Assembly (NCBI GenBank): GCA_964539805.1
Contig: CAZIKN010000011.1
Span: 18,884-82,883 of the forward strand
Source of the DNA: M3007 sp964539805
GTDB taxonomy: Bacteria; Bacteroidota; Bacteroidia; Chitinophagales; Saprospiraceae
Direction: 5' to 3'
Length of the DNA stretch: 64,000 bases
The stretch's first letter is position 1; each line of letters starts with the position of its first letter. The position numbers were made by a program, and so were the translations under genes. A model generated the notes under the pieces. The model saw only the letters and a list, made by a program, of their open reading frames with translations, did not search any database and was not told the DNA's origin. Of the stretch, positions 43,386 through 51,885 are shown one piece after another.

Positions 43386-46300
43386 ATGAAAAACTATAAT
43401 CTGCACCCCAAGGTGCTGTTGCGCACCCCACTTTTACCACTTGATGGCCCTATCAGGCAAATATTTTCCTGTAAGGACAGTGCTGGCCAGATTGCCCAAC
43501 TAAAGGAGGCCTTCCAGCATGCGGCAACACAAGAGGCGCTTTTTCTGGCTTCGCCAGTGCTGTATGCACAAATGAAAAAATGGCTCGAGGGTGAAATATC
43601 CGACCCGCATGACCTGAACAGCCTTCATTTGGCACTTATGCGTTATTTGTCCCGTATGTCATCACGATGTACCCCTTTTGGCCTGTTTGCCGGTTGTACC
43701 ATGGGCGAATGGGGCAAGCAACAAGATATTGTGCTGGACGACCTGCACACCTACCGGCGGCATACACGACCTGATATGGACTATATGGGCAACCTTACAC
43801 AACGGCTGTCCAAAACTGAAGGCATACGTGAGTACTTGAGGTTTTTTCCCAACAACAGCTTGTACTTCAACGCCGATAAATACCGCTACATTGATTACTA
43901 TTATCACCAGAAGCGCAGAATACACCAAATAAGTACCGTTGATGCTAATGAGTATGTGGAGCGGGTATTGCAAAAAGCGAAAAACGGCAGCACCATTTCC
44001 GAACTTGCCAACAGTTTGGTTTCTGATGACATATCCTTTGAGGAGGCCTACTCCTTCGTTACAGAGATGGTAGAAACACAACTATTGGTTAGTGAATTGG
44101 ACGGCAATACAACGGGCGACGAGATGTTTGAGCGACTCTTAGGCAGCTTGCAACGCATTAGTACAAATAGTGGACTGGCAGCACAGTGCCTGAATACCCT
44201 GGAAGGCTTAAAAAAGGCATTGGCGCAGATTGACCAAAAATCACCGGGGGTGAATGCTGGCACCTATGAGTTTATTGCCCAATCACTACAGCCCTTGGAT
44301 ACAGCCTACGAAATGAACCGCTTGTTTCAAACCGACATGATCAAGCCCGCTGCTTCCTGTACCCTGAACCAACAATTGGCTGGCACGATCAGGAGGGCCC
44401 TGGATCTCATCAACCGCATCCACACCAAGCCCGCAGAAACTGAACTCAGCCGTTTTTTACAAGCCTTTGAAGAGCGGTACGAAACCAAGGAAGTACCACT
44501 TTTAGAGGTGTTAGATGTTGAAACAGGCATTGGCTACATCCAAAATGGTGAGGCCAAAGGAGACCTGAACCCATTGGTTGATGATTTGGCTCTTGCTCCA
44601 CAGGAAGAAGGCAGCACCAATATCCAATGGAACAAGCGCCAGGCATTTCTCCTAACTAAATTGGTAACGGCTTTGTCCGAAAATCAATACGCCATTGAAC
44701 TACAAGATACTGATGTGCAGGACTTTGAACCCAATTGGGAAGATCTGCCCGATTCATTGTATGCCATGGGCAATTTGTTACATCCCGGCCCTGAAAACGG
44801 AGGGCTACTTGCAAGCCTTGATGGCGCGAGCGGCTCTGCTACCCTGATTCTGGGCAGATTTACCCATGCTGACCCGGCCATACACGAATGGGTAAAAGAT
44901 ATAGCGGACCGAGAGCAAGCCCTTTACCCCGAGGACACCATACTGGCCGAGATATGCCACCTGCCTGAAGCGCGCACCGGTAATGTACTGATGCGCACGG
45001 CCTTCAGGCCATACGAAATCCCCTATTTAGCACAAGGTGGTGTAGCCCCCGAAAGCCAGATCATGCCTGATGACCTAATGTTATCTATCAGGAATGGCGA
45101 ACTGGTATTGCGTTCGCGCAGGCTAAACAAACGCATACTTCCTCGTTTGGGCAATGCCCACAACTACAGCGCCAATGCTTTGCCAGTGTACCACTTCTTG
45201 TGCGATCTGCAAAATCAGGGCAAGCGATCAGGCATGGGCTTTTCGTGGGGGGCACTTTCCGAACAGTTCAAATTTTTGCCACGGGTGACCTATCAGAACA
45301 TACTCCTGCACAGGGCATCCTGGAAATTGAAAAAAAGCGATTATGAAGACCTGCTTAAGGCCAAAGAGGTTGACCTGCTCCATACCATAGGTGCCTGGCG
45401 TCAGAAATGGAAAATTCCACAACACATCGTCGTTATAGAATTTGACAATGAACTGCTGATAGATTTAGACAATATTCTTAGCATAAAAGTCTTGGTGCAG
45501 GAATTGAAAAACCGCACAGAAGTGCAGTTTGCAGAGTTTATCTTCAGCCACGAAGGCCTGGCCGTAAAGGATAAAGCGGGTGCTTCCTACACCAACCAAT
45601 TCATTGCTGTTTTCAGCAAAAAAGAACAACAAGCTCAAAAAAGTGCTATAGAAAACCATCCAAAAACAGGACTTCCGGATGCACATCCTGTGCGCACATT
45701 GCCCATTGGGTCCGAGTGGCTTTATTTCAAATGCTATTGCGGCGCGAGCACCGCAGATGACATTCTGTGTGACATCATCCGGCCACTTGCCAAGCGGCTC
45801 CAGAAAAAAGGATTGATAGACCATTGGTTTTTTATCCGCTACATGGACCCCAAGTGGCATCTGCGCGTACGATTCCACTTATGCAATGAAATGGCTGTAG
45901 GTCCGGTGATACAGGCGGTGCACAAGGCAGTTGCGGCAGCGGTTTCACAAAAGCAAATATGGCGCATACAGGTAGATACCTACGAACGCGAAATGGAGCG
46001 GTACGGCCCCCTGACCATTGGGCTTGCAGAGCAGGTTTTTTACGAAGACAGCCGTACGACGCTTGACTTTTTACACAAAACCGGCCGAAATGACCCCGAA
46101 GCACGCTGGTTGTACGGCCTGTTTTCGATGGAATCCATTTTGAATGCCTTTGGTTTTTCACCAGCCCGGAAGACAGCCCTGCTGAAACGCCTGAAGGATG
46201 GTTTTGGTGCAGAATTCAACATGGGAAGTGTACAATGGAAACAGCTGAACAAAAAATTCCAAACCGCATCTGAGTCCATCAAAAATTGTGCGGACAATTC

Positions 46301-46568
46301 GCCAGCACTCAATCCCGCCATCCGATCCGTGCGCAAAGCCCTTAAGGAAAAAGAGGCAGCACTTTTGCCCATTGCCCAAAAATTATTGGCAACAAGGGCC
46401 CTGGACGAGCAACAATTAGATGATGTAATGGCCTCTTTCCTGCACATGTTGCACAACAGGCTGTTCAAATCCAAACAACGCATGCACGAAATGGTATTGT
46501 ACGATTTCCTGTCACAGGTATATCGCACTCAAAACGTGCACCAGCGCAAAGAGGCCGTTTTAGGATAA
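43386..46568 (+). CDS. lanB: Full-length lantibiotic dehydratase (LanB)
   Basis: A 1060-aa protein with both halves of a class I dehydratase. The N-terminal glutamylation domain (about 1-700) carries SSRCTPFGLFAGCTMG (92-107) and YMGNLTQRLSKTEG. The C-terminal glutamate-elimination (SpaB_C/thiopeptide-type) domain (about 770-1050) has EWLYFKCYCGAST, HWFFIRYMDPKWHLRVRFHL and WRIQVDTYEREMERYG. It uses Glu-tRNA to activate Ser/Thr and then removes glutamate to give Dha/Dhb. Known pinensin-type loci of Bacteroidota have split LanB genes; here both halves are in one gene. A short dyad TTGTGC-CTG-GCACAA lies at 46602-46616 between this gene and the first precursor. Confidence 0.95.
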   Translation: MKNYNLHPKVLLRTPLLPLDGPIRQIFSCKDSAGQIAQLKEAFQHAATQEALFLASPVLYAQMKKWLEGEISDPHDLNSLHLALMRYLSRMSSRCTPFGLFAGCTMGEWGKQQDIVLDDLHTYRRHTRPDMDYMGNLTQRLSKTEGIREYLRFFPNNSLYFNADKYRYIDYYYHQKRRIHQISTVDANEYVERVLQKAKNGSTISELANSLVSDDISFEEAYSFVTEMVETQLLVSELDGNTTGDEMFERLLGSLQRISTNSGLAAQCLNTLEGLKKALAQIDQKSPGVNAGTYEFIAQSLQPLDTAYEMNRLFQTDMIKPAASCTLNQQLAGTIRRALDLINRIHTKPAETELSRFLQAFEERYETKEVPLLEVLDVETGIGYIQNGEAKGDLNPLVDDLALAPQEEGSTNIQWNKRQAFLLTKLVTALSENQYAIELQDTDVQDFEPNWEDLPDSLYAMGNLLHPGPENGGLLASLDGASGSATLILGRFTHADPAIHEWVKDIADREQALYPEDTILAEICHLPEARTGNVLMRTAFRPYEIPYLAQGGVAPESQIMPDDLMLSIRNGELVLRSRRLNKRILPRLGNAHNYSANALPVYHFLCDLQNQGKRSGMGFSWGALSEQFKFLPRVTYQNILLHRASWKLKKSDYEDLLKAKEVDLLHTIGAWRQKWKIPQHIVVIEFDNELLIDLDNILSIKVLVQELKNRTEVQFAEFIFSHEGLAVKDKAGASYTNQFIAVFSKKEQQAQKSAIENHPKTGLPDAHPVRTLPIGSEWLYFKCYCGASTADDILCDIIRPLAKRLQKKGLIDHWFFIRYMDPKWHLRVRFHLCNEMAVGPVIQAVHKAVAAAVSQKQIWRIQVDTYEREMERYGPLTIGLAEQVFYEDSRTTLDFLHKTGRNDPEARWLYGLFSMESILNAFGFSPARKTALLKRLKDGFGAEFNMGSVQWKQLNKKFQTASESIKNCADNSPALNPAIRSVRKALKEKEAALLPIAQKLLATRALDEQQLDDVMASFLHMLHNRLFKSKQRMHEMVLYDFLSQVYRTQNVHQRKEAVLG

Positions 46569-46677
46569 GCATCCCTCGTAAACATATTGATACTATTGGC
46601 TTTGTGCCTGGCACAAGGTATCACATTGGTTTGGCTTTAACATTCACACATATTTTTCACACAAACTATTTTTCAAC

Positions 46678-46881
46678 ATGCAAAAGAACACTGCGAAAAA
46701 GCTGAAAATCAGCAAAAAGACCGTGGCAACGCTCAATCGTTCAGAGATGAACACTGCTAAAGGGGGTAACACTACCTCCTATCAAACTGCCATGAATCAA
46801 TGCCCATCTGTCAACGGATACCAATGCGGGAGTGGTACCGCTTCTGCTTTCTCCAGATCAGGTTTCCGCTGCTGCAATTAA
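46678..46881 (+). CDS. Lanthipeptide precursor 1
   Basis: A 67-aa precursor. The 30-residue leader MQKNTAKKLKISKKTVATLN / RSEMNTAKGG ends in a double glycine. The 37-residue core starts NTTSYQTAMNQ and has four Cys (core positions 12, 20, 35, 36) and ten Ser/Thr. LanB and LanC would make up to four thioether rings. The leader is recognised by LanB through the KLKISKKTV region (inferred from class I systems), and cut after GG by the C39 domain of the exporter. The core ends in Cys-Cys-Asn, unlike the other four. Confidence 0.9.
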   Translation: MQKNTAKKLKISKKTVATLNRSEMNTAKGGNTTSYQTAMNQCPSVNGYQCGSGTASAFSRSGFRCCN

Positions 46882-46919
46882 TCATTCACACAATTATTCA
46901 CACAAAAACATTTCACACC

Positions 46920-47105
46920 ATGAAAAAGAACACTGAAAAAAAGCTGAAAATCAGCAAAAAGACCGTGGCAACGCTCAATCGCACAGAAATGGATCATGCC
47001 AAAGGCGGCAACTCCTATGTCTCTTATGTCCAAGCCTGTGGCAGCGGCCCTAACACATTGGCTGGTTGCCCTTCACGGGTAAGCTGCCGCCTTACGGTTT
47101 GCTAA
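46920..47105 (+). CDS. Lanthipeptide precursor 2
   Basis: A 61-aa precursor; the ATG at 46920 follows a conserved TTTCACACC sequence seen before four of the five precursors. The leader ends DHAKGG. The core begins NSYVSYVQACGSG and has four Cys (core positions 10, 20, 26, 31) and seven Ser/Thr. It is similar at its start to precursor 5 (TSYVSFVQRC), so these two may share a ring pattern. It is separated by 38 bp from precursor 1. Confidence 0.9.
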   Translation: MKKNTEKKLKISKKTVATLNRTEMDHAKGGNSYVSYVQACGSGPNTLAGCPSRVSCRLTVC

Positions 47106-47172
47106 TCACCGTTTGCCATTATGTTCTGAACAATGGCCTTAACCTACTTAGATAAAACATAAATTTCACACC

Positions 47173-47379
47173 ATGAAAAAGAACACAGCAAAAAAGCTGA
47201 AAATCAGCAAAAAGACCGTGGCAACGCTCAATCGCACAGAAATGAATGCGGTTAAAGGCGGTAATACCCAAACGGCATGCACAACTTATCAGACCGGAGT
47301 AGGCACTTGCCCAACCAATAACACTTGTGGCCTGCCTACCAACCTTACTTCAAAGGTAAGCTGCCGTACAAAATGTTAA
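47173..47379 (+). CDS. Lanthipeptide precursor 3
   Basis: A 68-aa precursor with leader ending NAVKGG. The core (38 aa) starts NTQTACTTYQTGVGTC and has five Cys (core positions 6, 16, 22, 34, 38) and many Thr, so dehydrobutyrine and methyllanthionine would dominate. The leader DNA is nearly identical to those of precursors 2 and 4, while the core differs completely. Confidence 0.9.
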   Translation: MKKNTAKKLKISKKTVATLNRTEMNAVKGGNTQTACTTYQTGVGTCPTNNTCGLPTNLTSKVSCRTKC

Positions 47380-47428
47380 AACACAGGTCAAGTACCTAAT
47401 TCACCATTTCACACAAACATTTCACACC

Positions 47429-47623
47429 ATGAAAAAGAACACAGCAAAAAAGCTGAAAATCAGCAAAAAGACCGTGGCAACGCTCAATCGCACAGAAATG
47501 AACGAAGCCAAAGGCGGTACACGCACAAGCAACCTCTGCACCCAGACCTGTAGCTGCCAAGGTGGCTGTACCACTACTACTGCTGCTACGAGGGACAATT
47601 CCTCCGTTTGCAAGTGCCTTTAA
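47429..47623 (+). CDS. Lanthipeptide precursor 4
   Basis: A 64-aa precursor with leader ending NEAKGG. The 34-aa core (start TRTSNLCTQTCSCQGG) has the highest Cys content, six (core positions 7, 11, 13, 17, 31, 33), with a TTTT run. Up to six rings are possible. Confidence 0.9.
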   Translation: MKKNTAKKLKISKKTVATLNRTEMNEAKGGTRTSNLCTQTCSCQGGCTTTTAATRDNSSVCKCL

Positions 47624-47714
47624 TGGTTCAGAAAGTGACAGGATGAGCTGTGGCCATCCTTTCCTCCATACCCAACAATTTTTTATTTTTTCACACACAA
47701 AAACATTTCACACC

Positions 47715-47894
47715 ATGAAAAAGAACACTGAAAAAAAGTTGAAAATCAACAAAAAGGCAGTAGCCGAACTCAACCGTAAACAAATGGAACAAGCCAAGGG
47801 CGGCACTTCCTATGTTTCTTTTGTTCAAAGATGCGCAACTGGCGCGTGCGGGGGTTATGGCACCTGCTTGGCCACGGGCAGCTGTAGCCGCTAA
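47715..47894 (+). CDS. Lanthipeptide precursor 5
   Basis: A 59-aa precursor; its ATG at 47715 is again preceded by TTTCACACC. The leader is the most diverged (KINKKAVAELNRKQMEQAKGG shortened here to KKAVAELNRKQMEQ), which suggests an older copy. The 29-aa core TSYVSFVQRCATGAC... has four Cys (core positions 10, 15, 21, 27). The frame is also open upstream to 47562, but the conserved leader start fixes the gene start. Confidence 0.9.
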   Translation: MKKNTEKKLKINKKAVAELNRKQMEQAKGGTSYVSFVQRCATGACGGYGTCLATGSCSR

Positions 47895-47974
47895 TACTCA
47901 GATTGGGATGAGGGGGACTTTGCTGCCCCCTCATTCAATTTTTCGTTTCACATCATCCACAAAAGATTCCAAAC

Positions 47975-48880
47975 ATGGGTTCGCAAATCAGGATCGTACA
48001 AAGCCTTTGGTCAAAGCCTGCCCTTAAAAAACAGGGGTTTAGTCTTACGGATCGCGCAGCGGGCGGTTGGCCTGCGCTCAAATATTATTATATGAGTTGG
48101 GCCTTGAGCTGCCTACGAGCCCGTGCCCTTTATGACAAGGTTGAATTGGTAACCGATGATGCTGGCAAGCACTTGTTGATAGATACGCTAAAGCTGCCCT
48201 ATACCTGTGTCAATACTACGTTGAACGAACTGGATCACTATGATGCTGATCTTTGGGCCTTGGGCAAAATATACGCCTACGCTGCCCAGAATGAAGCTTT
48301 TGTTCACATTGATGGCGACGTTTTCCTTTGGGAGCAGTTGCCCGAAAATCTATCAGAGGCAGCACTGCTCGCCCAACATGAGGAGTATGATTATTCCTTT
48401 TATTATGACAACCTGAATGCCGCACAAGAGGCTGGTTTTGTTATGCCTACACCTATATTGGAAGCACAACGGTACAGCAATGTCATTGTGGCGGCCAATG
48501 CCGGTATCATAGGCGGCAATAATGTAGATTTTTACAAACGTTTTAAAAAAGAAGTAATCCATTTTTTGGACACTAACCAGCACCATTTCCCCTCGGCAGT
48601 CACCGGAGGACTGAACAACCTGTTTGAACAATACCTATTTCACTGCATGGCCAAGGCTGATGGCATCAACATTACTTATTTGCTCAAAAACATAAGCTAC
48701 AGCTATGAGGGCTTGTGTGACTTCCATGCCGTGCCACACCAACAAAAATTCATACATGTCCTGGGCGTAAACAAACGAAAAATGAGGTACGCCGAAGATG
48801 TGGCTCTTCACCTCAAAATGGAGTGGCCAGAGGTATATCAATCCATTTTGGACTATTGTAGCGCTACTGATAACGTATAA
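47975..48880 (+). CDS. Glycosyltransferase-like protein (DUF6734-type) of the lanthipeptide operon
   Basis: A 301-aa protein. It has a Rossmann-like start (IRIVQSLWSK), SWALSCLRARALYDKVELVT and the DxD-like motif VHIDGDVFLW (113-115), the usual nucleotide-sugar/metal site of GT-A glycosyltransferases. Further conserved-looking parts are NVIVAANAGIIGGNN and a C-terminal FIHVLGVNKRKMR. It probably decorates the peptides or another product in the cell, but sugar and target are unknown. It starts 80 bp after the last precursor and precedes the unknown gene at 48893 by 12 bp. Confidence 0.7.
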   Translation: MGSQIRIVQSLWSKPALKKQGFSLTDRAAGGWPALKYYYMSWALSCLRARALYDKVELVTDDAGKHLLIDTLKLPYTCVNTTLNELDHYDADLWALGKIYAYAAQNEAFVHIDGDVFLWEQLPENLSEAALLAQHEEYDYSFYYDNLNAAQEAGFVMPTPILEAQRYSNVIVAANAGIIGGNNVDFYKRFKKEVIHFLDTNQHHFPSAVTGGLNNLFEQYLFHCMAKADGINITYLLKNISYSYEGLCDFHAVPHQQKFIHVLGVNKRKMRYAEDVALHLKMEWPEVYQSILDYCSATDNV

Positions 48881-48892
48881 AATCAAGTTCCC

Positions 48893-49609
48893 ATGAACAT
48901 TTCACGCACACAAGTTAAGCAAGACTACCCGGAAGGAATGGATTGGCTTTTTACCCATTTCCCTCGTACCAGTAATGCGCTGGCGATTAGGCATTTTCAG
49001 GATTTTAAGCCAATGGCAGATCAATTGCGCGGTAAAAACTGGCGTCAGCACAGCTCTACCTTAAATCACTTCATCAAACAAGTAGAAACGGATTGCCGCG
49101 AACATTTTGTTGATTTGTTCAAATGGGAAAAAAGGCTTTCAGAGCGAGGGCCAATCCAACAAAAGCAGCCAATATTGAGTACGGAAATGCGCATGGAATG
49201 TATCACAACTGCCAGGTTTTTGCAGCAAGTGACCCATGATCAGCTGTTGCAGTTGAGTTACCGCCTGTCCGACACCGTTGTGGTTGGCAGGTCAAAATGG
49301 GATTGGAGCAGCGACAACAACCTGTACCTGAGCAATTTGGATTACCCGGCAGATGAGCTCTTTTTCTTGCAGCAACACGTATATTACGATCCCGGAACAG
49401 AGTGTTTTCCTTTGAGAAATGCCGCAATTCTGTTACTGGAAATGAAATCACCCTGCTGTGCCGGGGAATTATTGGCCGAGGTGCTGGAAAACCACATCGC
49501 CCCTGACCAAAGGGAGGCATTCCAACAAAATTTCCTGCAAGCAATATTATCTCATGTGTACTATGGCACGCTCGTAGTATGCTCTGACCAACCATCACCC
49601 AAAGCCTAA
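48893..49609 (+). CDS. Unknown protein of the lanthipeptide operon
   Basis: A 238-aa soluble protein with no recognised family. It has helical parts (RTSNALAIRHFQDFKPMADQL), an aromatic middle (SKWDWSSDNNLYLSNLDYPA) and a C-terminal helix-rich region similar to those used for protein binding. It starts 12 bp after the glycosyltransferase-like gene and ends 12 bp before the exporter, so it is part of the same transcript. A role in modification, transport assistance or immunity is possible. Confidence 0.65.
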   Translation: MNISRTQVKQDYPEGMDWLFTHFPRTSNALAIRHFQDFKPMADQLRGKNWRQHSSTLNHFIKQVETDCREHFVDLFKWEKRLSERGPIQQKQPILSTEMRMECITTARFLQQVTHDQLLQLSYRLSDTVVVGRSKWDWSSDNNLYLSNLDYPADELFFLQQHVYYDPGTECFPLRNAAILLLEMKSPCCAGELLAEVLENHIAPDQREAFQQNFLQAILSHVYYGTLVVCSDQPSPKA

Positions 49610-49621
49610 AACCACAACAGT

Positions 49622-51859
49622 ATGTATCGTCGCTTTCCTCTACATATCCAACATGACTCTATGGACTGTGGCCCCACATGCCTCAAGATGATTGCCGAAT
49701 ATTACGGCAAGCGCTACAGTCTTCCGTATCTGAGGGAACTTTGTTCGTTCAGCCGTGAAGGTGTGTCCTTGCTGGGAATCAATGACGCCGCAGAGCAGTT
49801 GGGGTTTCGTACGCAGGCCATAAGAGTGCCTTATGAAGCAGATGAGTCGCGTGCTTCCCTATTGGATGCCAGTTTCCCTTGTATAGCCTACTGGAACCAG
49901 ATGCATTTTTTGGTTGTCCTCAAAGCCAACCAAAAATATGTTTGGGTAGCGGACCCCGCATCCGGCAAATACAAGGTTCCGCGCCAGGCATTTGAAAAAG
50001 GGTGGATGAACACCCATGAGGAAGGCCTTCTTTTGCTGCTTGAGCCCACCCCTGCCTTTTATGGCAGTGCCACGCAGGAGGAGGAGAAAAAGGGATTTGC
50101 TTACCTCCTACAATACGTAAGCGCCCATCGGCGCATCATGGCTCAGGTGTTTATAGGCTTGTTCATAGGGCTTGTGTTCCAGATGTTGTTCCCTTTCCTG
50201 ACGCAAAGCATCGTAGATATCGGCATTGAAAACCAGAACATTGACTTTGTCTATCTTATCCTGATGGCACAATTGATGTTGTTTAGTAGCCAGACTATGA
50301 TTGGCTTTATTCAAAGCCGCCTTTTATTATATGTAGGTGCCCGGATCAACGTGGCCTTGTTAACTGATTTCCTGAGCAAGTTAATGAGCTTGCCCATTCG
50401 TTTTTTTGATACCAAAAACCTGGGTGATATCATGCAGCGGATCTATGATCAGGACAGGATTGAGAACTTCCTGACCAGCTCGGCGCTTAATGTCCTGTTT
50501 TCACTGATTAATTTCTTTGTGTTTAGTGGTATTCTGTTCCTATACAACACCCAAATATTTCTGGTATTCGTTGTGGCCAGTGCCCTTTATGTATCATGGA
50601 TTATTTTTTTCCTAAAAAAGCGCAAGGCAATAGACTATGTGCGCTTTCAAAGCATGTCGGACAACCAGAACACCTTAATAGAGTTGGTACAAGGCATGCA
50701 GGAGATCAAGTTGCAGGGATCCGAGCGCAAGCGTCGCTGGCGCTGGGTACAACAACAGGCTAATTTGTTCCGCGTGAGCATGCGTTCCCTAAATATCGGA
50801 CAATGGCAAGATGCCGGTGGCAGTTTTATCAATCAGTTAAAAGACATCCTGATCACCTTTATTGCCGCAAAATCCGTCATCAGTGGCGACATTTCCTTAG
50901 GAATGATGCTGGCTACTCAGTATATTGTTGCTCAACTTAACACACCATTGTCCCAACTGATTGGCTTTTTGCGTAGTGCCCAGGATGCACGGCTCAGCCT
51001 TGATCGTTTGCAGGAAATTATCAGCCATCCTGATGAAGACCACCACTTAAAAGCACAACCCGCACAGTCCGGTCTTGACATTTTGCCTAATCAGGAAAAC
51101 GAGGCTGACTTTATCCCGCCCAAAGGTGATATTGTATTAAAAAATGTTACGTTCCGTTACAATGACCTTTCCAGCGACATCCTGAAAAATATAAGCCTGA
51201 CCATTCCAAGGGGCAAGGTAACCGCAATTGTGGGCTCCAGTGGCAGTGGTAAGACCACCCTGGTCAAACTCTTGTTGGGTTTTTACCAGCCCATAAGCGG
51301 CAGCATTCATGTTGGCAATACGCTGTTGAACAGTATCAGTGCCCGTTCATGGCGCAAGCAATGCGGGGCAGTGATGCAGGATGGCTTTATTTTTTCTGAT
51401 ACGATAGCCAACAACATAACGGAAAGCGATGAGAAAATAGACAAGGCCCGGCTTAATTCAGCGGTCTATCTTGCCAATATCCAGGATTTGATTGAGCACC
51501 AACCCTTAGGCTACAACACCAAAATAGGGGCACAGGGCAATGGGTTGAGTCAGGGACAGCGCCAGCGCCTGCTCATAGCCCGTGCCGCATATAAAAACCC
51601 GGAGTTTATGTTCTTTGATGAGGCTACCAATGCCCTTGATGCCAATAATGAACGTGTTATTGTTGAAAACCTGCAATCATTCTACAAAGACCGAACCGTT
51701 GTGGTGGTAGCACACCGGCTGAGTACCGTGCGCTATGCCGACCAGATAGTGGTCCTGGAACAAGGCAAAATTAAAGAAATAGGCACCCATGAGGAGCTGA
51801 CGCTTGCAAGAGGATCGTATTTCCATTTGGTCAAAAACCAGTTAGAGCTCGGATCATAG
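49622..51859 (+). CDS. Peptidase C39-containing ABC exporter (LanT-type)
   Basis: A 745-aa protein. The N-terminal C39 peptidase (about 1-130) has the catalytic Cys16 in DSMDCGPTC, His95 in WNQMHFLVV and Asp111 in WVADPASG. The membrane domain (about 155-450) has six predicted helices. The nucleotide-binding domain has Walker A GSSGSGKTT (about 537), signature LSQGQRQRLLIARA (about 641) and Walker B FMFFDEATNALD (about 660). It would cut the five leaders after Gly-Gly and export the cores, fitting the AKGG leader ends. It is followed 26 bp later by the HlyD-type adaptor. Confidence 0.95.
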   Translation: MYRRFPLHIQHDSMDCGPTCLKMIAEYYGKRYSLPYLRELCSFSREGVSLLGINDAAEQLGFRTQAIRVPYEADESRASLLDASFPCIAYWNQMHFLVVLKANQKYVWVADPASGKYKVPRQAFEKGWMNTHEEGLLLLLEPTPAFYGSATQEEEKKGFAYLLQYVSAHRRIMAQVFIGLFIGLVFQMLFPFLTQSIVDIGIENQNIDFVYLILMAQLMLFSSQTMIGFIQSRLLLYVGARINVALLTDFLSKLMSLPIRFFDTKNLGDIMQRIYDQDRIENFLTSSALNVLFSLINFFVFSGILFLYNTQIFLVFVVASALYVSWIIFFLKKRKAIDYVRFQSMSDNQNTLIELVQGMQEIKLQGSERKRRWRWVQQQANLFRVSMRSLNIGQWQDAGGSFINQLKDILITFIAAKSVISGDISLGMMLATQYIVAQLNTPLSQLIGFLRSAQDARLSLDRLQEIISHPDEDHHLKAQPAQSGLDILPNQENEADFIPPKGDIVLKNVTFRYNDLSSDILKNISLTIPRGKVTAIVGSSGSGKTTLVKLLLGFYQPISGSIHVGNTLLNSISARSWRKQCGAVMQDGFIFSDTIANNITESDEKIDKARLNSAVYLANIQDLIEHQPLGYNTKIGAQGNGLSQGQRQRLLIARAAYKNPEFMFFDEATNALDANNERVIVENLQSFYKDRTVVVVAHRLSTVRYADQIVVLEQGKIKEIGTHEELTLARGSYFHLVKNQLELGS

Positions 51860-51885
51860 ATACCATAATCAACAAAACTGAAGAT

